Of a stretch of DNA of 64,000 nucleotides, positions 17,179 to 26,009 are shown in pieces (the stretch's first letter is position 1; the number at the start of each line of letters is the position of its first letter). Source of the stretch: Sphingomonas sp. ID1715 (lineage in GTDB: Bacteria; Pseudomonadota; Alphaproteobacteria; Sphingomonadales; Sphingomonadaceae); assembly GCF_013044515.1 (NCBI RefSeq), contig NZ_JABEPR010000002.1, forward strand, positions 682,001 through 746,000, written 5' to 3'. The translations under genes and the position numbers were made by a program. A model generated the notes under the pieces. That model was not told the DNA's origin and did not search any database. It saw only the letters and a program-made list of their open reading frames with translations.

Positions 17179-18441
17179 ATGCAGTCGATCATTCACAGCG
17201 AAGCCGCGGGTCAGGCGCATGCGGTGCTGCTGTCATGGCTGCGGGGCCTCGGTCAGGATGTCCGCCCCTTTCGCGGCGAACGGGTCCGCACCGGCGACAT
17301 GTACATCGTGACCGAAGGCGAGCCGATGCCGGCACCCCGCGCGACCCTGGTCATCGCCGAAGACGGCAGCCGCCGCCTGGAGCGGGCAACCGATGGCAGC
17401 CCTGCGCGCCTCGGCTATGGCCGCGACGACCTGGTCTTCGGCCACGCCTTTGCCGCCGCCCTGTTGCGGGGGACCGCGCCGGCCGCCGCCGATCCGAACA
17501 CACTGGCGCTGTTCGCGCTGGCCGAGCGGGTCGCCGAAAGCGACATCACCGTATTGGTGAACGGCCCGACCGGCACCGGCAAGGAAGTGCTCGCGCGCCA
17601 TATCCACAATCACTCGCCGCGCCGCAATGGCCCGTTCATCGCCGTCAACTGCGCGGCGCTGCCCGAGACGATGCTGGAGGCGCTGCTCTTCGGTCACACC
17701 AAGGGCGCCTTCACCGGCGCCGGCGCGGCAGCCCAGGGCTTTTTCCGCGCCGCCCACGGCGGTACGCTGCTGCTCGACGAAATCGCCGAAATGCCGATCG
17801 GCCTGCAGGCGAAGCTGCTCCGCGTGCTGCAGGAGCGCGAAGTCGTGCCGCTGGGGGCCACCACGCCCGAAGCCATCGACGTGCGCGTCATCGCCTGCGC
17901 CAACCGCGACCTGCCCGCCGAAGTGGAAGCCGGCCGGTTCCGCGCCGACCTCTATTACCGGCTGAGCGTCTTCCCGCTCACCACTTTGCCGCTCTGCCAG
18001 CGCCGCCAGGACATTGCCTCGCTCGCCGCGACGATGATCCTGCGCCATGCCGGCAGCCGCGCGACGATCCCGTGGCCGACCCAGGAAGCGCTCGACGCGC
18101 TGCAGGGGTATGACTGGCCGGGCAATGTCCGCGAGCTCGAGAACGTCATCCAGCGCGCGCTGCTGCTCGCGCCGGGTGACCGGATCGAAGCCGGGCACAT
18201 CGTCTTCGACGCAACGGCGCGCCCGATGCAGCTTGCGCCGGCCGCTGCCGAACCGACGCTCGGCAACATCGTCCGCCTCCACGAAGTGCAGGCGATCCAG
18301 GATGCGCTGGCGGCGTGCGGCGGCAACCGTACCGAGACCGCGAAGCGCCTCGGCATCTCCGAGCGGACGCTGCGCTATCGTCTCGCCCGCATTCGTGAGG
18401 CCGGCGGCAATGTCGCACCGAGCCGGAGTGCCTGGGCATGA
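17179..18441 (+). CDS. sigma54-dependent flagellar transcription activator (FlbD/FlrC-like)
   Basis: A 420-aa AAA+ activator. The central domain has Walker A NGPTGTGKEVLAR, the sigma54-contact motif GAFTGA, Walker B GGTLLLDEIAEMP, and the arginine-finger region; the C-terminus has a Fis-type helix-turn-helix (NRTETAKRLGISERTLRYRL). The N-terminal 110 residues are not a receiver domain: there is no phospho-acceptor aspartate pattern, so control must come from another partner, as in FlbD with FliX. It is first in the operon and overlaps fliE by ATGA. Start at 17179 is preferred over upstream in-frame starts because GGGGGA precedes it. Confidence 0.88.
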   Translation: MQSIIHSEAAGQAHAVLLSWLRGLGQDVRPFRGERVRTGDMYIVTEGEPMPAPRATLVIAEDGSRRLERATDGSPARLGYGRDDLVFGHAFAAALLRGTAPAAADPNTLALFALAERVAESDITVLVNGPTGTGKEVLARHIHNHSPRRNGPFIAVNCAALPETMLEALLFGHTKGAFTGAGAAAQGFFRAAHGGTLLLDEIAEMPIGLQAKLLRVLQEREVVPLGATTPEAIDVRVIACANRDLPAEVEAGRFRADLYYRLSVFPLTTLPLCQRRQDIASLAATMILRHAGSRATIPWPTQEALDALQGYDWPGNVRELENVIQRALLLAPGDRIEAGHIVFDATARPMQLAPAAAEPTLGNIVRLHEVQAIQDALAACGGNRTETAKRLGISERTLRYRLARIREAGGNVAPSRSAWA

Positions 18442-18794
18442 GCATCTCGTCCGTTTCCAGCGCCGATCGCGTGATGGCGATCCGCGCCCAGATCCTCGAG
18501 CGCAACGAGGCGCTGCAGCGCGCCGCCCAGATCGGCAATGCCGCCGCGCCGACCACCGCCAAGCCGGGCGCCGGCAACAGCTTCGGCGCGACGCTCGAAG
18601 CGGCGCTCAAGAGCGTCAACGACAGCCAGAACGCCGCGTCCAAGGCCAGCGAAGCCTATGAACGCGGCGAGACGGTCGATGTCGCCCAAGTGATGCTCGC
18701 CCGCCAGAAGGCGTCGATCGCCTTCGAGGCGACGCTGCAAGCCCGCAACAAACTCCTGTCCGCCTATAAGGACATTATGAGCATGCCGGTTTAA
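18438..18794 (+). CDS. fliE: flagellar hook-basal body protein FliE
   Basis: Rod-base adaptor (118 aa) between the MS ring and the proximal rod, exported by the flagellar type III apparatus. The C-terminal half (SFGATLEAALKSVN, VDVAQVMLARQKASIAFEATLQARNKLLSAYKDIMSMPV) is the FliE signature, with the MxxPV end. The first 40 residues are a flexible export region. It overlaps the activator gene by 4 bases and precedes fliF by 5. Confidence 0.95.
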   Translation: MSISSVSSADRVMAIRAQILERNEALQRAAQIGNAAAPTTAKPGAGNSFGATLEAALKSVNDSQNAASKASEAYERGETVDVAQVMLARQKASIAFEATLQARNKLLSAYKDIMSMPV

Positions 18795-18799
18795 CCTGA

Positions 18800-20467
18800 A
18801 TGGCTACCAACGCTCTCACCCCGACGCAAGGGGAGGTCCTGCCTCCCGCTCCCGCGGCCGGCACGCCGCTGCCGCCGCTGACCGAGATCGGGCGCAATCC
18901 GATGGGCACCCTGCGCGGCATCTGGGCCCAGCCGGCCGTGCGCAAGTCGGCACCTATGATCGGCGTCCTGGGGCTGATGGCCTCGGCCGCGCTCGCCTGG
19001 ACGATGGTCGCAACGCCGCCGCAGAAGATGCTCTTCTCCGGCCTGAACGACGCGGACAAGGCCGCGGCCGTCGAGGCGCTCAGCCAGGCCAAGATCGACA
19101 GCCAGATCGACCAGCAGACCGGCACACTGACCGTCGCCGAGGACGATTACTACAAGGCGCGGATGACGCTGGCCGCGCAGAATCTTCCCAAGGCGACGCC
19201 CGGCGGCTATGCGATTCTCGACCAGCTGCCGATGGGCGTCAGCCGCGCGGTGGAAGGCGAGCGGCTGCGCCAGGCGCGCGAGACCGAGCTCGCCCGCTCG
19301 ATCCAGGAAATCGAAGGTGTGACCGAGGCGCGCGTCCATCTCGCCGTGCCGGAGAACACCGTCTTCGTGCGCGACAACGCCGCGCCGTCCGCCTCCGTAA
19401 TCGTGCGCCTGGCCGCCGGCCGCTCGCTGCCGGAAGATCAGGTCCGCTCGATCATCAATCTCGTTGCCTCGTCCGTGCCGGGCATGAAGCCCGACGCCGT
19501 GACAATCGTCGACGGCGCGGGCAGCCTGTTGACCAAGCCGGGTGGCGGTGCCGCCGGGCTGGGCGCGAGCGACGAACGCATCGACTTTCAGCGCCGCGTC
19601 GAGGGCAAGTATCGCGAACAGCTGATGCAGCTGCTCACGCCGCTGGTCGGCGCGGGCAATTTCAGTGCGGAAGTCTCGGCCGAAGTCGACCTGTCCGAGA
19701 CACAGGCGACGCGCGAAGCCTATGGCAAGGAAGGCGCTCTGCGCGCCGAACAGGGCCAATGGACCGGCAATCAGCAGGGCCAGGCGCCGGCCGAAGGCAT
19801 TCCCGGCACGCTGTCCAACACGCCGCCGCCCGCCGCCGAGATCAAGACCGGCGCCGCGGCCGCGCCGCAGCCTGCTGGCGGCGCCAGCCCGAAGATCCCG
19901 GACTCGATGAAACAGTCCGATCAATTCTCCCGTGCGTTCGAACTCGACAAGGAAGTGTCGGTCACGCGCGCCGTGCCCGGTGGCCTCAAGCGCATCTCGG
20001 TCGCTGTGGTGCTGCGCGAAGCCGAAGGCGCCAAGCCGCGCAGTCCGCAGGAAATCGCCCAGATTTCGGACCTGGTGCGCGCCGCCGTCGGCTACGACGC
20101 CGCGCGCAACGATCAGGTCACCGTGATCTCGCGCAAGTTCGCGGGTGCCAGCGAAGAACAGGGCGCGCCCTGGTATGAAGCCGGTTGGTTCCCGGTGCTG
20201 GCGCGCAACCTGACCGCGCTGATCATCGCCCTGCTCGTGATCTTCGTCGGGCTGAAGCCGATGCTGAAGATGCTCTCGAAGAAGCGGGAGGAATCCGATT
20301 CCGAGCCTTCGGTGAGCCGCCCGCCCGTCAGCATCGAGCATGTCGAGGGAGCGCAAGGCTATGAGGACCGGGTCAAGCTGGTCCGCGACTTTACCCGCGA
20401 CAATCCAGCCCGCGCCGCGCTGGCCGTCCGCGACATGATCCAGTCGGACGGAAAGGCCGCCGCATGA
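18800..20467 (+). CDS. fliF: flagellar MS-ring protein FliF
   Basis: Membrane scaffold of the basal body, 555 aa. It has a first transmembrane segment at about residues 52-72 (MIGVLGLMASAALAW), the periplasmic ring-building motifs with LFSGLNDADKAAAVEAL and RVHLAVPENTVF, a Pro/Gly-rich linker at about 320-355, a second transmembrane segment near 472-490 (LTALIIALLVIFVGLK) and a C-terminal FliG-binding tail ending ARAALAVRDMIQ. There is no clear ribosome site; translation is probably coupled to fliE. It overlaps fliG by 4 bases. Confidence 0.96.
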   Translation: MATNALTPTQGEVLPPAPAAGTPLPPLTEIGRNPMGTLRGIWAQPAVRKSAPMIGVLGLMASAALAWTMVATPPQKMLFSGLNDADKAAAVEALSQAKIDSQIDQQTGTLTVAEDDYYKARMTLAAQNLPKATPGGYAILDQLPMGVSRAVEGERLRQARETELARSIQEIEGVTEARVHLAVPENTVFVRDNAAPSASVIVRLAAGRSLPEDQVRSIINLVASSVPGMKPDAVTIVDGAGSLLTKPGGGAAGLGASDERIDFQRRVEGKYREQLMQLLTPLVGAGNFSAEVSAEVDLSETQATREAYGKEGALRAEQGQWTGNQQGQAPAEGIPGTLSNTPPPAAEIKTGAAAAPQPAGGASPKIPDSMKQSDQFSRAFELDKEVSVTRAVPGGLKRISVAVVLREAEGAKPRSPQEIAQISDLVRAAVGYDAARNDQVTVISRKFAGASEEQGAPWYEAGWFPVLARNLTALIIALLVIFVGLKPMLKMLSKKREESDSEPSVSRPPVSIEHVEGAQGYEDRVKLVRDFTRDNPARAALAVRDMIQSDGKAAA

Positions 20468-21474
20468 TGCAGGAGCCTGCCCGGGCGTTCACCGGGGTCG
20501 AAAAGGCCGCCGTGCTGATGATGCTGGTCGGCGAGGACGAAGCCGCCGCCATCCTCCAGAACCTGGAGCCGGAAGAAGTGCGCATGCTCGGCAAGGCGAT
20601 GTTCGCCGTCGCCGACGTGGGCGAGCCGCAGGTCGCGCAGGTGCTCGACGAGTTCGTCGTCAAGGCCAAGGACAAGAACACGATCGGCTTCGATCCGCGT
20701 CCGCAGATCGAGACGATGATGACCAAGGCGCTGGGGCCCGACAAGGCCGAGAATGTGCTGTCGCGCATCACACCGCGCGAAGAAGCATGCGCCATCGACC
20801 TGCTCGACTGGCTCGAAGCGTCGGAGATCGCGGCGCTGATCAAGGACGAGCATCCGCAGATCGCGGCGGTGCTGCTGGTCAATTTGGATCCGGCGATCGC
20901 CGCCCAGGTGATCGAGCAACTGCCCGACGCGATGCAGCCCGACGTGCTGCACCGGATTGCGACGCTCGGCCCCATTTCGCCGGACGCGCTCGACATGCTG
21001 CGTGACGTGCTCAGCCGCGCCGCGGGTTCGGCCAAGGCGCCCGCGTCCGTGCCGCTCGGCGGTGCGAAGGAAGCGGCGGCGATCATGAACAATGCGCGCA
21101 AGGCCACCGAGCAGCGCGTGATGCCCAAAGTCGCCAAGATCAGCAAGGAAACCGCCAAGGCGATCGAGGAGGAGATGTTCGTCTTCGACCATCTGCTCGC
21201 GCTCGACGACAAGTCCATGGGCACTTTGCTGCGCGGCGTCGAAGCCGATGTGCTCGTGCTGGCGCTGAAGGGTGTGGACGAAGCCGCCCGCGGGCGTTTC
21301 CTCGGCTGCATGTCGAGCCGCGCGGCCGACGGCATTCGCGACGAGATGGAAGCGCGCGGGCCGGTCAAGCTCGCCGAAGTGCTCGAGGCGCAGAAGACGA
21401 TCCTCGGCATCGCACGCCAGCTCGCCAAGGACGGCACCATCCGCCTCGGCGGCGGAGACGACGACTATGTCTAG
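20464..21474 (+). CDS. fliG: flagellar motor switch protein FliG
   Basis: Rotor protein that meets the stator and transmits torque, 336 aa. The middle-domain EHPQIAAVLL motif is at about residues 129-138 and the C-terminal torque helix appears as MFVFDHLLALDDKSMGTLLR, with the charged residues expected at the stator interface. It overlaps fliF by 4 and fliH by 8 bases. The length and domain order are normal. Confidence 0.96.
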   Translation: MMQEPARAFTGVEKAAVLMMLVGEDEAAAILQNLEPEEVRMLGKAMFAVADVGEPQVAQVLDEFVVKAKDKNTIGFDPRPQIETMMTKALGPDKAENVLSRITPREEACAIDLLDWLEASEIAALIKDEHPQIAAVLLVNLDPAIAAQVIEQLPDAMQPDVLHRIATLGPISPDALDMLRDVLSRAAGSAKAPASVPLGGAKEAAAIMNNARKATEQRVMPKVAKISKETAKAIEEEMFVFDHLLALDDKSMGTLLRGVEADVLVLALKGVDEAARGRFLGCMSSRAADGIRDEMEARGPVKLAEVLEAQKTILGIARQLAKDGTIRLGGGDDDYV

Positions 21475-22177
21475 GTTCGCCGGCGCGGCGGACGCGCGCG
21501 CGGTCGATTTCGGTGCCCTCGGCGCGGCCATGTCCGGCTTGCGCGGCGGTTTTTCCGAAGGCGGCCCCGTCCACTTCTCCCCGTCTCCCGAGCCGAAGCA
21601 TTTCCGTCCCGCCAACCCGGGCATGAACCCGACCGAGGGGTGGGATCCGTTCGATCCGCTGAGCGAAAGCCCCGCTGCGGCGACGGAGACGCAGGACCCG
21701 ATCGCGGCCGCACGCGCCGAAGGCTTTGCGGAAGGCATGGCCGCGGCCGAGCGCATGGCCGCCGAACGGGGCGAGGCGGACGCGCGGGCGCTGGCAGAGA
21801 TTGCCGGCCTGCTGCAGATGATGAGCGAGTTCGAGCGCGATGCCTTGGCCGCGCGCCTGCGCCAGACCGTCATGTTCCTGGTCACCCGGCTCGTAGGCGA
21901 AGTCGGCGTGACGGCCGACTTGCTGAACCAGCGGATCGAGGCTGCGGCGGCCTTGATCGCCGACAGCGCCGAACTCGCCCAGCTGCGCCTCAACCCGGCC
22001 GATCTCGCGCTGGTCGAGGGTCATCAGCCGGAGACTGTGACTCTCGTCGGCGACGAGACGATCGGCCGCGGCGGCTTTCGCATCGAGACGCGCTCCAGCG
22101 CCGTCGAGGACGGACCGACGGCCTGGCTGAACCAGCTCGCCGCCGCGCTGGACCGCACGGCGCTGCCGGGTGAGTGA
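21467..22177 (+). CDS. fliH: flagellar assembly protein FliH
   Basis: Negative regulator and peripheral stalk of the FliI ATPase, 236 aa. The N-terminal 70 residues are Pro/Gly-rich; then EGFAEGMAAAERMAAERGEADARALAEI forms the GxxxA-rich helix typical of FliH, followed by the V-type ATPase E-subunit-like C-terminal half (FLVTRLVGEV..ALIADSAELAQLRLNPADLALVEG). Start at 21467 overlaps the end of fliG by 8 bases. Assignment also rests on position between fliG and fliI. Confidence 0.85.
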   Translation: MSRFAGAADARAVDFGALGAAMSGLRGGFSEGGPVHFSPSPEPKHFRPANPGMNPTEGWDPFDPLSESPAAATETQDPIAAARAEGFAEGMAAAERMAAERGEADARALAEIAGLLQMMSEFERDALAARLRQTVMFLVTRLVGEVGVTADLLNQRIEAAAALIADSAELAQLRLNPADLALVEGHQPETVTLVGDETIGRGGFRIETRSSAVEDGPTAWLNQLAAALDRTALPGE

Positions 22178-23507
22178 CAGCGTGCTGAAGACCTTCGCTC
22201 AAGACTATCTGGCCGCCCTCCAGCTCGACTTCTCGCCCCAGGCCGAAGTAATCGGGCGCCTGTCGTCGTTCGACGGATTGCTGATGGAGGCGGTCGGCCT
22301 CTCCCTCCCGGTCGGCACGGTGTGCCGGATCGGTGCGGGCGCGGGCGCCGTAGAAGCGGAAGTGATCGGCTTCAGATCCGGCAAGACGATCATGATGAAT
22401 TTGGGCGGTCCGGCCCCGCTGCTGCCCGACGCGCCGGTGCGACCGATCGGCCAGCCGGGCGAGGCGCAGGTCGGTTCGGCCCTGCTCGGCCGCGTCGTCG
22501 ATGGCGCTGGCAATCCGATCGACGGCCTGGGACCCATTCGCGGCGCCAAGACCTGGCCGCTGGCCGGCAGGCCGCAAAACCCGCTCGATCGCGCTCGCGT
22601 GACCGAGCCGCTTGATGTCGGCGTGCGCGCGATCAACGGGCTGCTGACGATCGGGCAGGGCCAGCGCGTCGGCATCATGGCCGGATCCGGCGTCGGCAAA
22701 TCCGTGCTGCTCGGCATGATCGTCCGGCAGGTGAAGGCGGATGTGGTCGTCGTCGGCCTGATCGGCGAGCGCAGTCGCGAAGTCACCGATTTCCTCGAGA
22801 CCAAAGTCGCCGGCGAGGCGCGCAAGCGGGCCGTGATCGTCGCGGTCCCCGCCAACCACTCGCCCGTGCTCCGCATCCGCGGCGCGATGCGCGCGACCGC
22901 GATCGCCGAAGCCTTCCGCGCCGAAGGCAAGCGCGTGCTGCTCATCATGGATTCGCTGACCCGCGTCGCCCATGCCGGGCGCGAGATTGGCCTGGCGCTG
23001 GGCGAGCCCGCCTCCGCGCGGGGCTATCCGCCCTCTGCCATCGCGATGCTTCCGAACCTGATCGAACGCGCGGGCAAGGATGCGAAGGGCGGCGGCTCGA
23101 TCACCGCCATCTACACGGTGCTCGCCGATGGCGACGACGGTTCCGATCCGGTTGTCGACTCCGCCCGCTCGATCCTCGACGGCCATATCGTCCTGTCGCG
23201 CAGCCTGGCGGAACGCGCCGTCTATCCGGCGATCGATCTCGGCCCGTCGGTCAGCCGCGTGATGACCGACATCGCCGCGCCCGAGCATGTCGCCGCCGCG
23301 CGTATCCTCCGCCGGCACCTCGCCACTTATGAGGAAAATCGGGACCTGATCCTGATGGGGGCCTATCGTGGCGGCGCCGATCCGCAGATCGACCAGGCGC
23401 TCGCCTACCACCCGGCCATTCTCGACTATATCCGCCAGGATGCGGACAGCGCCGTCGGCATCGACGAGGCCGTGACCGAGCTGGTCGGCATCTTCGGCGA
23501 TAGCTGA
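22170..23507 (+). CDS. fliI: flagellum-specific ATPase FliI
   Basis: Hexameric ATPase of the flagellar type III export gate, 445 aa, related to F1-beta. Walker A GIMAGSGVGKSVLLGM (about residues 170-185), the catalytic Glu in GLIGERSREV, Walker B VLLIMDSLTRVAHA and the conserved PxxYPPSxF-like SARGYPPSAIAMLP are present. A GTG start at 22170 overlaps fliH by 8 bases; the stop overlaps fliJ by one base (TGATG). Confidence 0.96.
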   Translation: MSDSVLKTFAQDYLAALQLDFSPQAEVIGRLSSFDGLLMEAVGLSLPVGTVCRIGAGAGAVEAEVIGFRSGKTIMMNLGGPAPLLPDAPVRPIGQPGEAQVGSALLGRVVDGAGNPIDGLGPIRGAKTWPLAGRPQNPLDRARVTEPLDVGVRAINGLLTIGQGQRVGIMAGSGVGKSVLLGMIVRQVKADVVVVGLIGERSREVTDFLETKVAGEARKRAVIVAVPANHSPVLRIRGAMRATAIAEAFRAEGKRVLLIMDSLTRVAHAGREIGLALGEPASARGYPPSAIAMLPNLIERAGKDAKGGGSITAIYTVLADGDDGSDPVVDSARSILDGHIVLSRSLAERAVYPAIDLGPSVSRVMTDIAAPEHVAAARILRRHLATYEENRDLILMGAYRGGADPQIDQALAYHPAILDYIRQDADSAVGIDEAVTELVGIFGDS

Positions 23508-23947
23508 TGGCCGCCCGTCGCGACGCGAAGAAGCTCGGCCGGATGCTGCGCGTCCGTTCGCTCCAGCTCGACCTTGCCCGTGCCGAACAGGCGGCGGCTG
23601 CCGAGCGGGCATCGAGCGCGACGGCGCTCGCCGCGCGCATCGAGGCGCTGCGCCAGGATGTCGCACCGCGTACCGGCGGTGATCAGGGCCTCAGCCTGTT
23701 CGCCGCCGCCCATTATCGCGACCGGCTGGCGCGCAGCCAGGTCGAGGCGCAGCGCCGCGCGGCCGTCGCCCACCAGCAGCTCGACCGGGCGACCGACGCT
23801 GCCAACGCGGCCAAGCGCGATCATGGCGCGGTCGAGAAACTGATCGAGCGCCAGCTCGACGCGCAGGCCGCCGCCGCCCGCAAGGCGCTGGAAGACGCAC
23901 CCCAATCCGCACGCGCACTGGCACGGTCCTTGCTGAAAAGCGGCTGA
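23507..23947 (+). CDS. fliJ: flagellar export protein FliJ (assigned mainly by position)
   Basis: A 146-aa Ala/Arg-rich protein that is almost entirely predicted coiled coil, from MLRVRSLQLDLARAEQAAAAE to ALARSLLKSG. FliJ is a central-stalk-like chaperone of FliI and diverges strongly in sequence; length, coiled-coil nature and place between fliI and fliK support the name. The last codons contain a sequence matching the sigma54 promoter consensus (23919-23934). It overlaps fliI and fliK by one base each. Confidence 0.75.
   Translation: MAARRDAKKLGRMLRVRSLQLDLARAEQAAAAERASSATALAARIEALRQDVAPRTGGDQGLSLFAAAHYRDRLARSQVEAQRRAAVAHQQLDRATDAANAAKRDHGAVEKLIERQLDAQAAAARKALEDAPQSARALARSLLKSG
23919..23934 (+). 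promoter_or_regulatory. sigma54 promoter consensus at the end of fliJ
   Basis: TGGCAC, five bases, TTGCT: an exact match to the RpoN -24/-12 consensus with correct spacing. It is the only such match I noticed. Transcription would start near 23945, two bases before the fliK ATG, so the transcript would be almost leaderless for fliK but could serve fliL onward. The operon starts with a sigma54 activator, which supports use of the site. Confidence 0.5.
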
Positions 23948-25389
23948 TGCCGAACGAACTCGCCACCGCCGCTGCGACGCCCGGGCTCCCGGTCGCGCTC
24001 CTCGCTATCGCTCCCGCGCCGGTCGCACCGGGCGCGGAGCCGAGCGACTTCGCGGCGGTCATTGGCGAGATCGCCGGCGCGCCACTGCTGCTGGATGCGC
24101 CTCCCGCCCCGCCGACCGGCACCGACTTGCCGCCCGTGCGGCCGGAACTTGCCGGTCCGCCCGAGCCGTTGCCGCCGACCGACGTTGCGGACGTGATGGT
24201 CGGGTGCGGCTGGGCACCGGAAATGGCGCCGGGCAAGTTCCAGTCCCGCGTCAAGGATGTGCCGGCTTCGTTACCGCCCGTGCCGACCGACGCCGAGGCT
24301 GACGAAGTGCAGGCGACGGTTCCGGGCTCTCGCCCCTGGGTGCTGCACACCAGCTCGATCATCGCGCTCACCCGCGCCCTACCCCGCACCCAAGCACCGC
24401 GTGCAGCGCTGCCGGATTGCGAGCTGCCGGTGATGCAGCCGGATCGCCCCGAAGAGACCAAGGACGAGCCGGCAATCGCCGCCCCCCTCGTCGCCATAAC
24501 TCCGCCTGCGCATTTGCCGCCGGTCATCGTCGTGCCGTCCGCATCGGCGAACTTGAGCCCGCTGCCAAGGCAAGAGGCCGCCGAGGCCGTGGCCTCAGAA
24601 GCCGCTCCGGTCATTGTCGGAGCTGCTCCGAACCCTGTGCAGGCGAAACCGGAATGGCATCGGCCTCCCGCGCCAGCGCCGACTGTCGAGCCGTCGACCG
24701 AAGCGATCGCTGCCGAGCAACCCCGACAGGTCACGCCTGACCCGCTGGCCACGATCGCTCCTCGGTTGGCAGAAACTACGCCCATACGTCCGGCTCCGCC
24801 GCGCCCCGACACCGCTCTGCCCCCCGAACTCGCCCGACAGGTCGCCCAGCTGATCCAGCCCAAGGCCGAAGAGGCAGCGGCGCCGATCGTCGCTCCGGTC
24901 GAGCCCACACTCCCGATCACGCCAACTGCCGCACCGGCGCAAACTGCCGCTCCGGTGCAGGCGCCAGCTGCGACGCAGCAGCATCACGCCGCCCCGGTCG
25001 ACTTTGGCCGCAGCGAATGGATGCAGGCGATGATCGATCGGATTAGCGACATCGCCCAGGCGGATGGCCGGCGCGAGGCCCAGATCCGGCTCCTCCCGGA
25101 TGCGCTCGGCGCGGTCGACGTGAAGATCGTGCAGCGCGACGAGCGGATGCACGTGACGGTGTCGAGCGACAATGCGCAGGTGCGGCAGCTGTTCGCGGAC
25201 GCCGCGCCCCGGCTGCAGGAGCTCGCCGAGGCACGGGGCCTCCGCTTCGCCCAGACCGATATCGGCGGCGGCCAGCCGCACGACCGGCGCCAGGCGCCGG
25301 AACAGCAATCCCAGACGCCGCTGCGTCCCCGCTCCGCCCAGTCGGAGCAGGACGTCTCGACCCACCCCGACGGCGACCTGATCGCCTGA
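23947..25389 (+). CDS. fliK: flagellar hook-length control protein FliK
   Basis: Molecular ruler secreted during hook assembly, 480 aa. The long N-terminal part (about residues 1-350) is very rich in Pro and Ala and low in complexity, as usual for the ruler. The conserved C-terminal domain that switches FlhB specificity is seen in REAQIRLLPDALGAVDVKIVQRDERMHV and FADAAPRLQELAEARGL (about residues 375-430). It follows fliJ with TGATG overlap; a sigma54-like promoter lies just before it. Confidence 0.88.
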   Translation: MPNELATAAATPGLPVALLAIAPAPVAPGAEPSDFAAVIGEIAGAPLLLDAPPAPPTGTDLPPVRPELAGPPEPLPPTDVADVMVGCGWAPEMAPGKFQSRVKDVPASLPPVPTDAEADEVQATVPGSRPWVLHTSSIIALTRALPRTQAPRAALPDCELPVMQPDRPEETKDEPAIAAPLVAITPPAHLPPVIVVPSASANLSPLPRQEAAEAVASEAAPVIVGAAPNPVQAKPEWHRPPAPAPTVEPSTEAIAAEQPRQVTPDPLATIAPRLAETTPIRPAPPRPDTALPPELARQVAQLIQPKAEEAAAPIVAPVEPTLPITPTAAPAQTAAPVQAPAATQQHHAAPVDFGRSEWMQAMIDRISDIAQADGRREAQIRLLPDALGAVDVKIVQRDERMHVTVSSDNAQVRQLFADAAPRLQELAEARGLRFAQTDIGGGQPHDRRQAPEQQSQTPLRPRSAQSEQDVSTHPDGDLIA

Positions 25390-25415
25390 CCTGAAGCACG
25401 AGAAAGACCAAGACC

Positions 25416-26009
25416 ATGGCCACTGCCGCAGCTGCCGCCGCCGCTCCCGCCCCCAAGAAGAAGGGCAAGAAGCTGATCCTGATCATCGCCCTGCTCGTCC
25501 TTGTCGGGGCCGGCGTGGGCGCCGGCCTGTTCTTCACCGGCATGATCGGCGGGACCAAGGAAGAACACGCCGAAGCCAAGGACATGCCGAAGCTGCTGCC
25601 CAAGGGCTCCAAGCCCAAGGCGGCCGAGGGCGAGGGTGGTGGCGAACATGGCGGCGGCTCGGGCGGCGGCAGTGCCGAGGGCGGCCCGAAATATGAATCG
25701 AGCTATTTCCAGCTGGAGAAGGAGTTCACCTCCAACCTCAAGGAAAGCTCGCACCTCGTGCAGATCGGCCTCGCCGTCTCCACGCCCTATGACGAGAAGG
25801 TGACGGAAGCGCTCAAGGCGCACGAACTCGCCATCCGCTCGGCCGTGCTGATGGCGATCAACGACACCGACGAGGAACAGATCTTCACCGCCGAGGGCAA
25901 GAAGGATCTGCAGAACCGGTTGGTCAAGGCGATCAACGGTGTTCTGAAAGAAAAGGAAGGCTTTGGGGGCGTCAGTAACGTCTACTTTACCAATTTCATT
26001 GTTCAGTGA
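25416..26009 (+). CDS. fliL: flagellar basal body-associated protein FliL
   Basis: Inner-membrane protein near the stator, 197 aa. A Lys-rich cytoplasmic start (KKKGKKL) is followed by one transmembrane helix at about residues 21-41 (ILIIALLVLVGAGVGAGLFF), a charged and Gly-rich linker (about 45-90), and a periplasmic stomatin-like domain with TSNLKESSHLVQIGLAVST and a final VSNVYFTNFIVQ. FliL helps torque and stator function. It ends directly against fliM (TGAATG). Confidence 0.92.
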   Translation: MATAAAAAAAPAPKKKGKKLILIIALLVLVGAGVGAGLFFTGMIGGTKEEHAEAKDMPKLLPKGSKPKAAEGEGGGEHGGGSGGGSAEGGPKYESSYFQLEKEFTSNLKESSHLVQIGLAVSTPYDEKVTEALKAHELAIRSAVLMAINDTDEEQIFTAEGKKDLQNRLVKAINGVLKEKEGFGGVSNVYFTNFIVQ

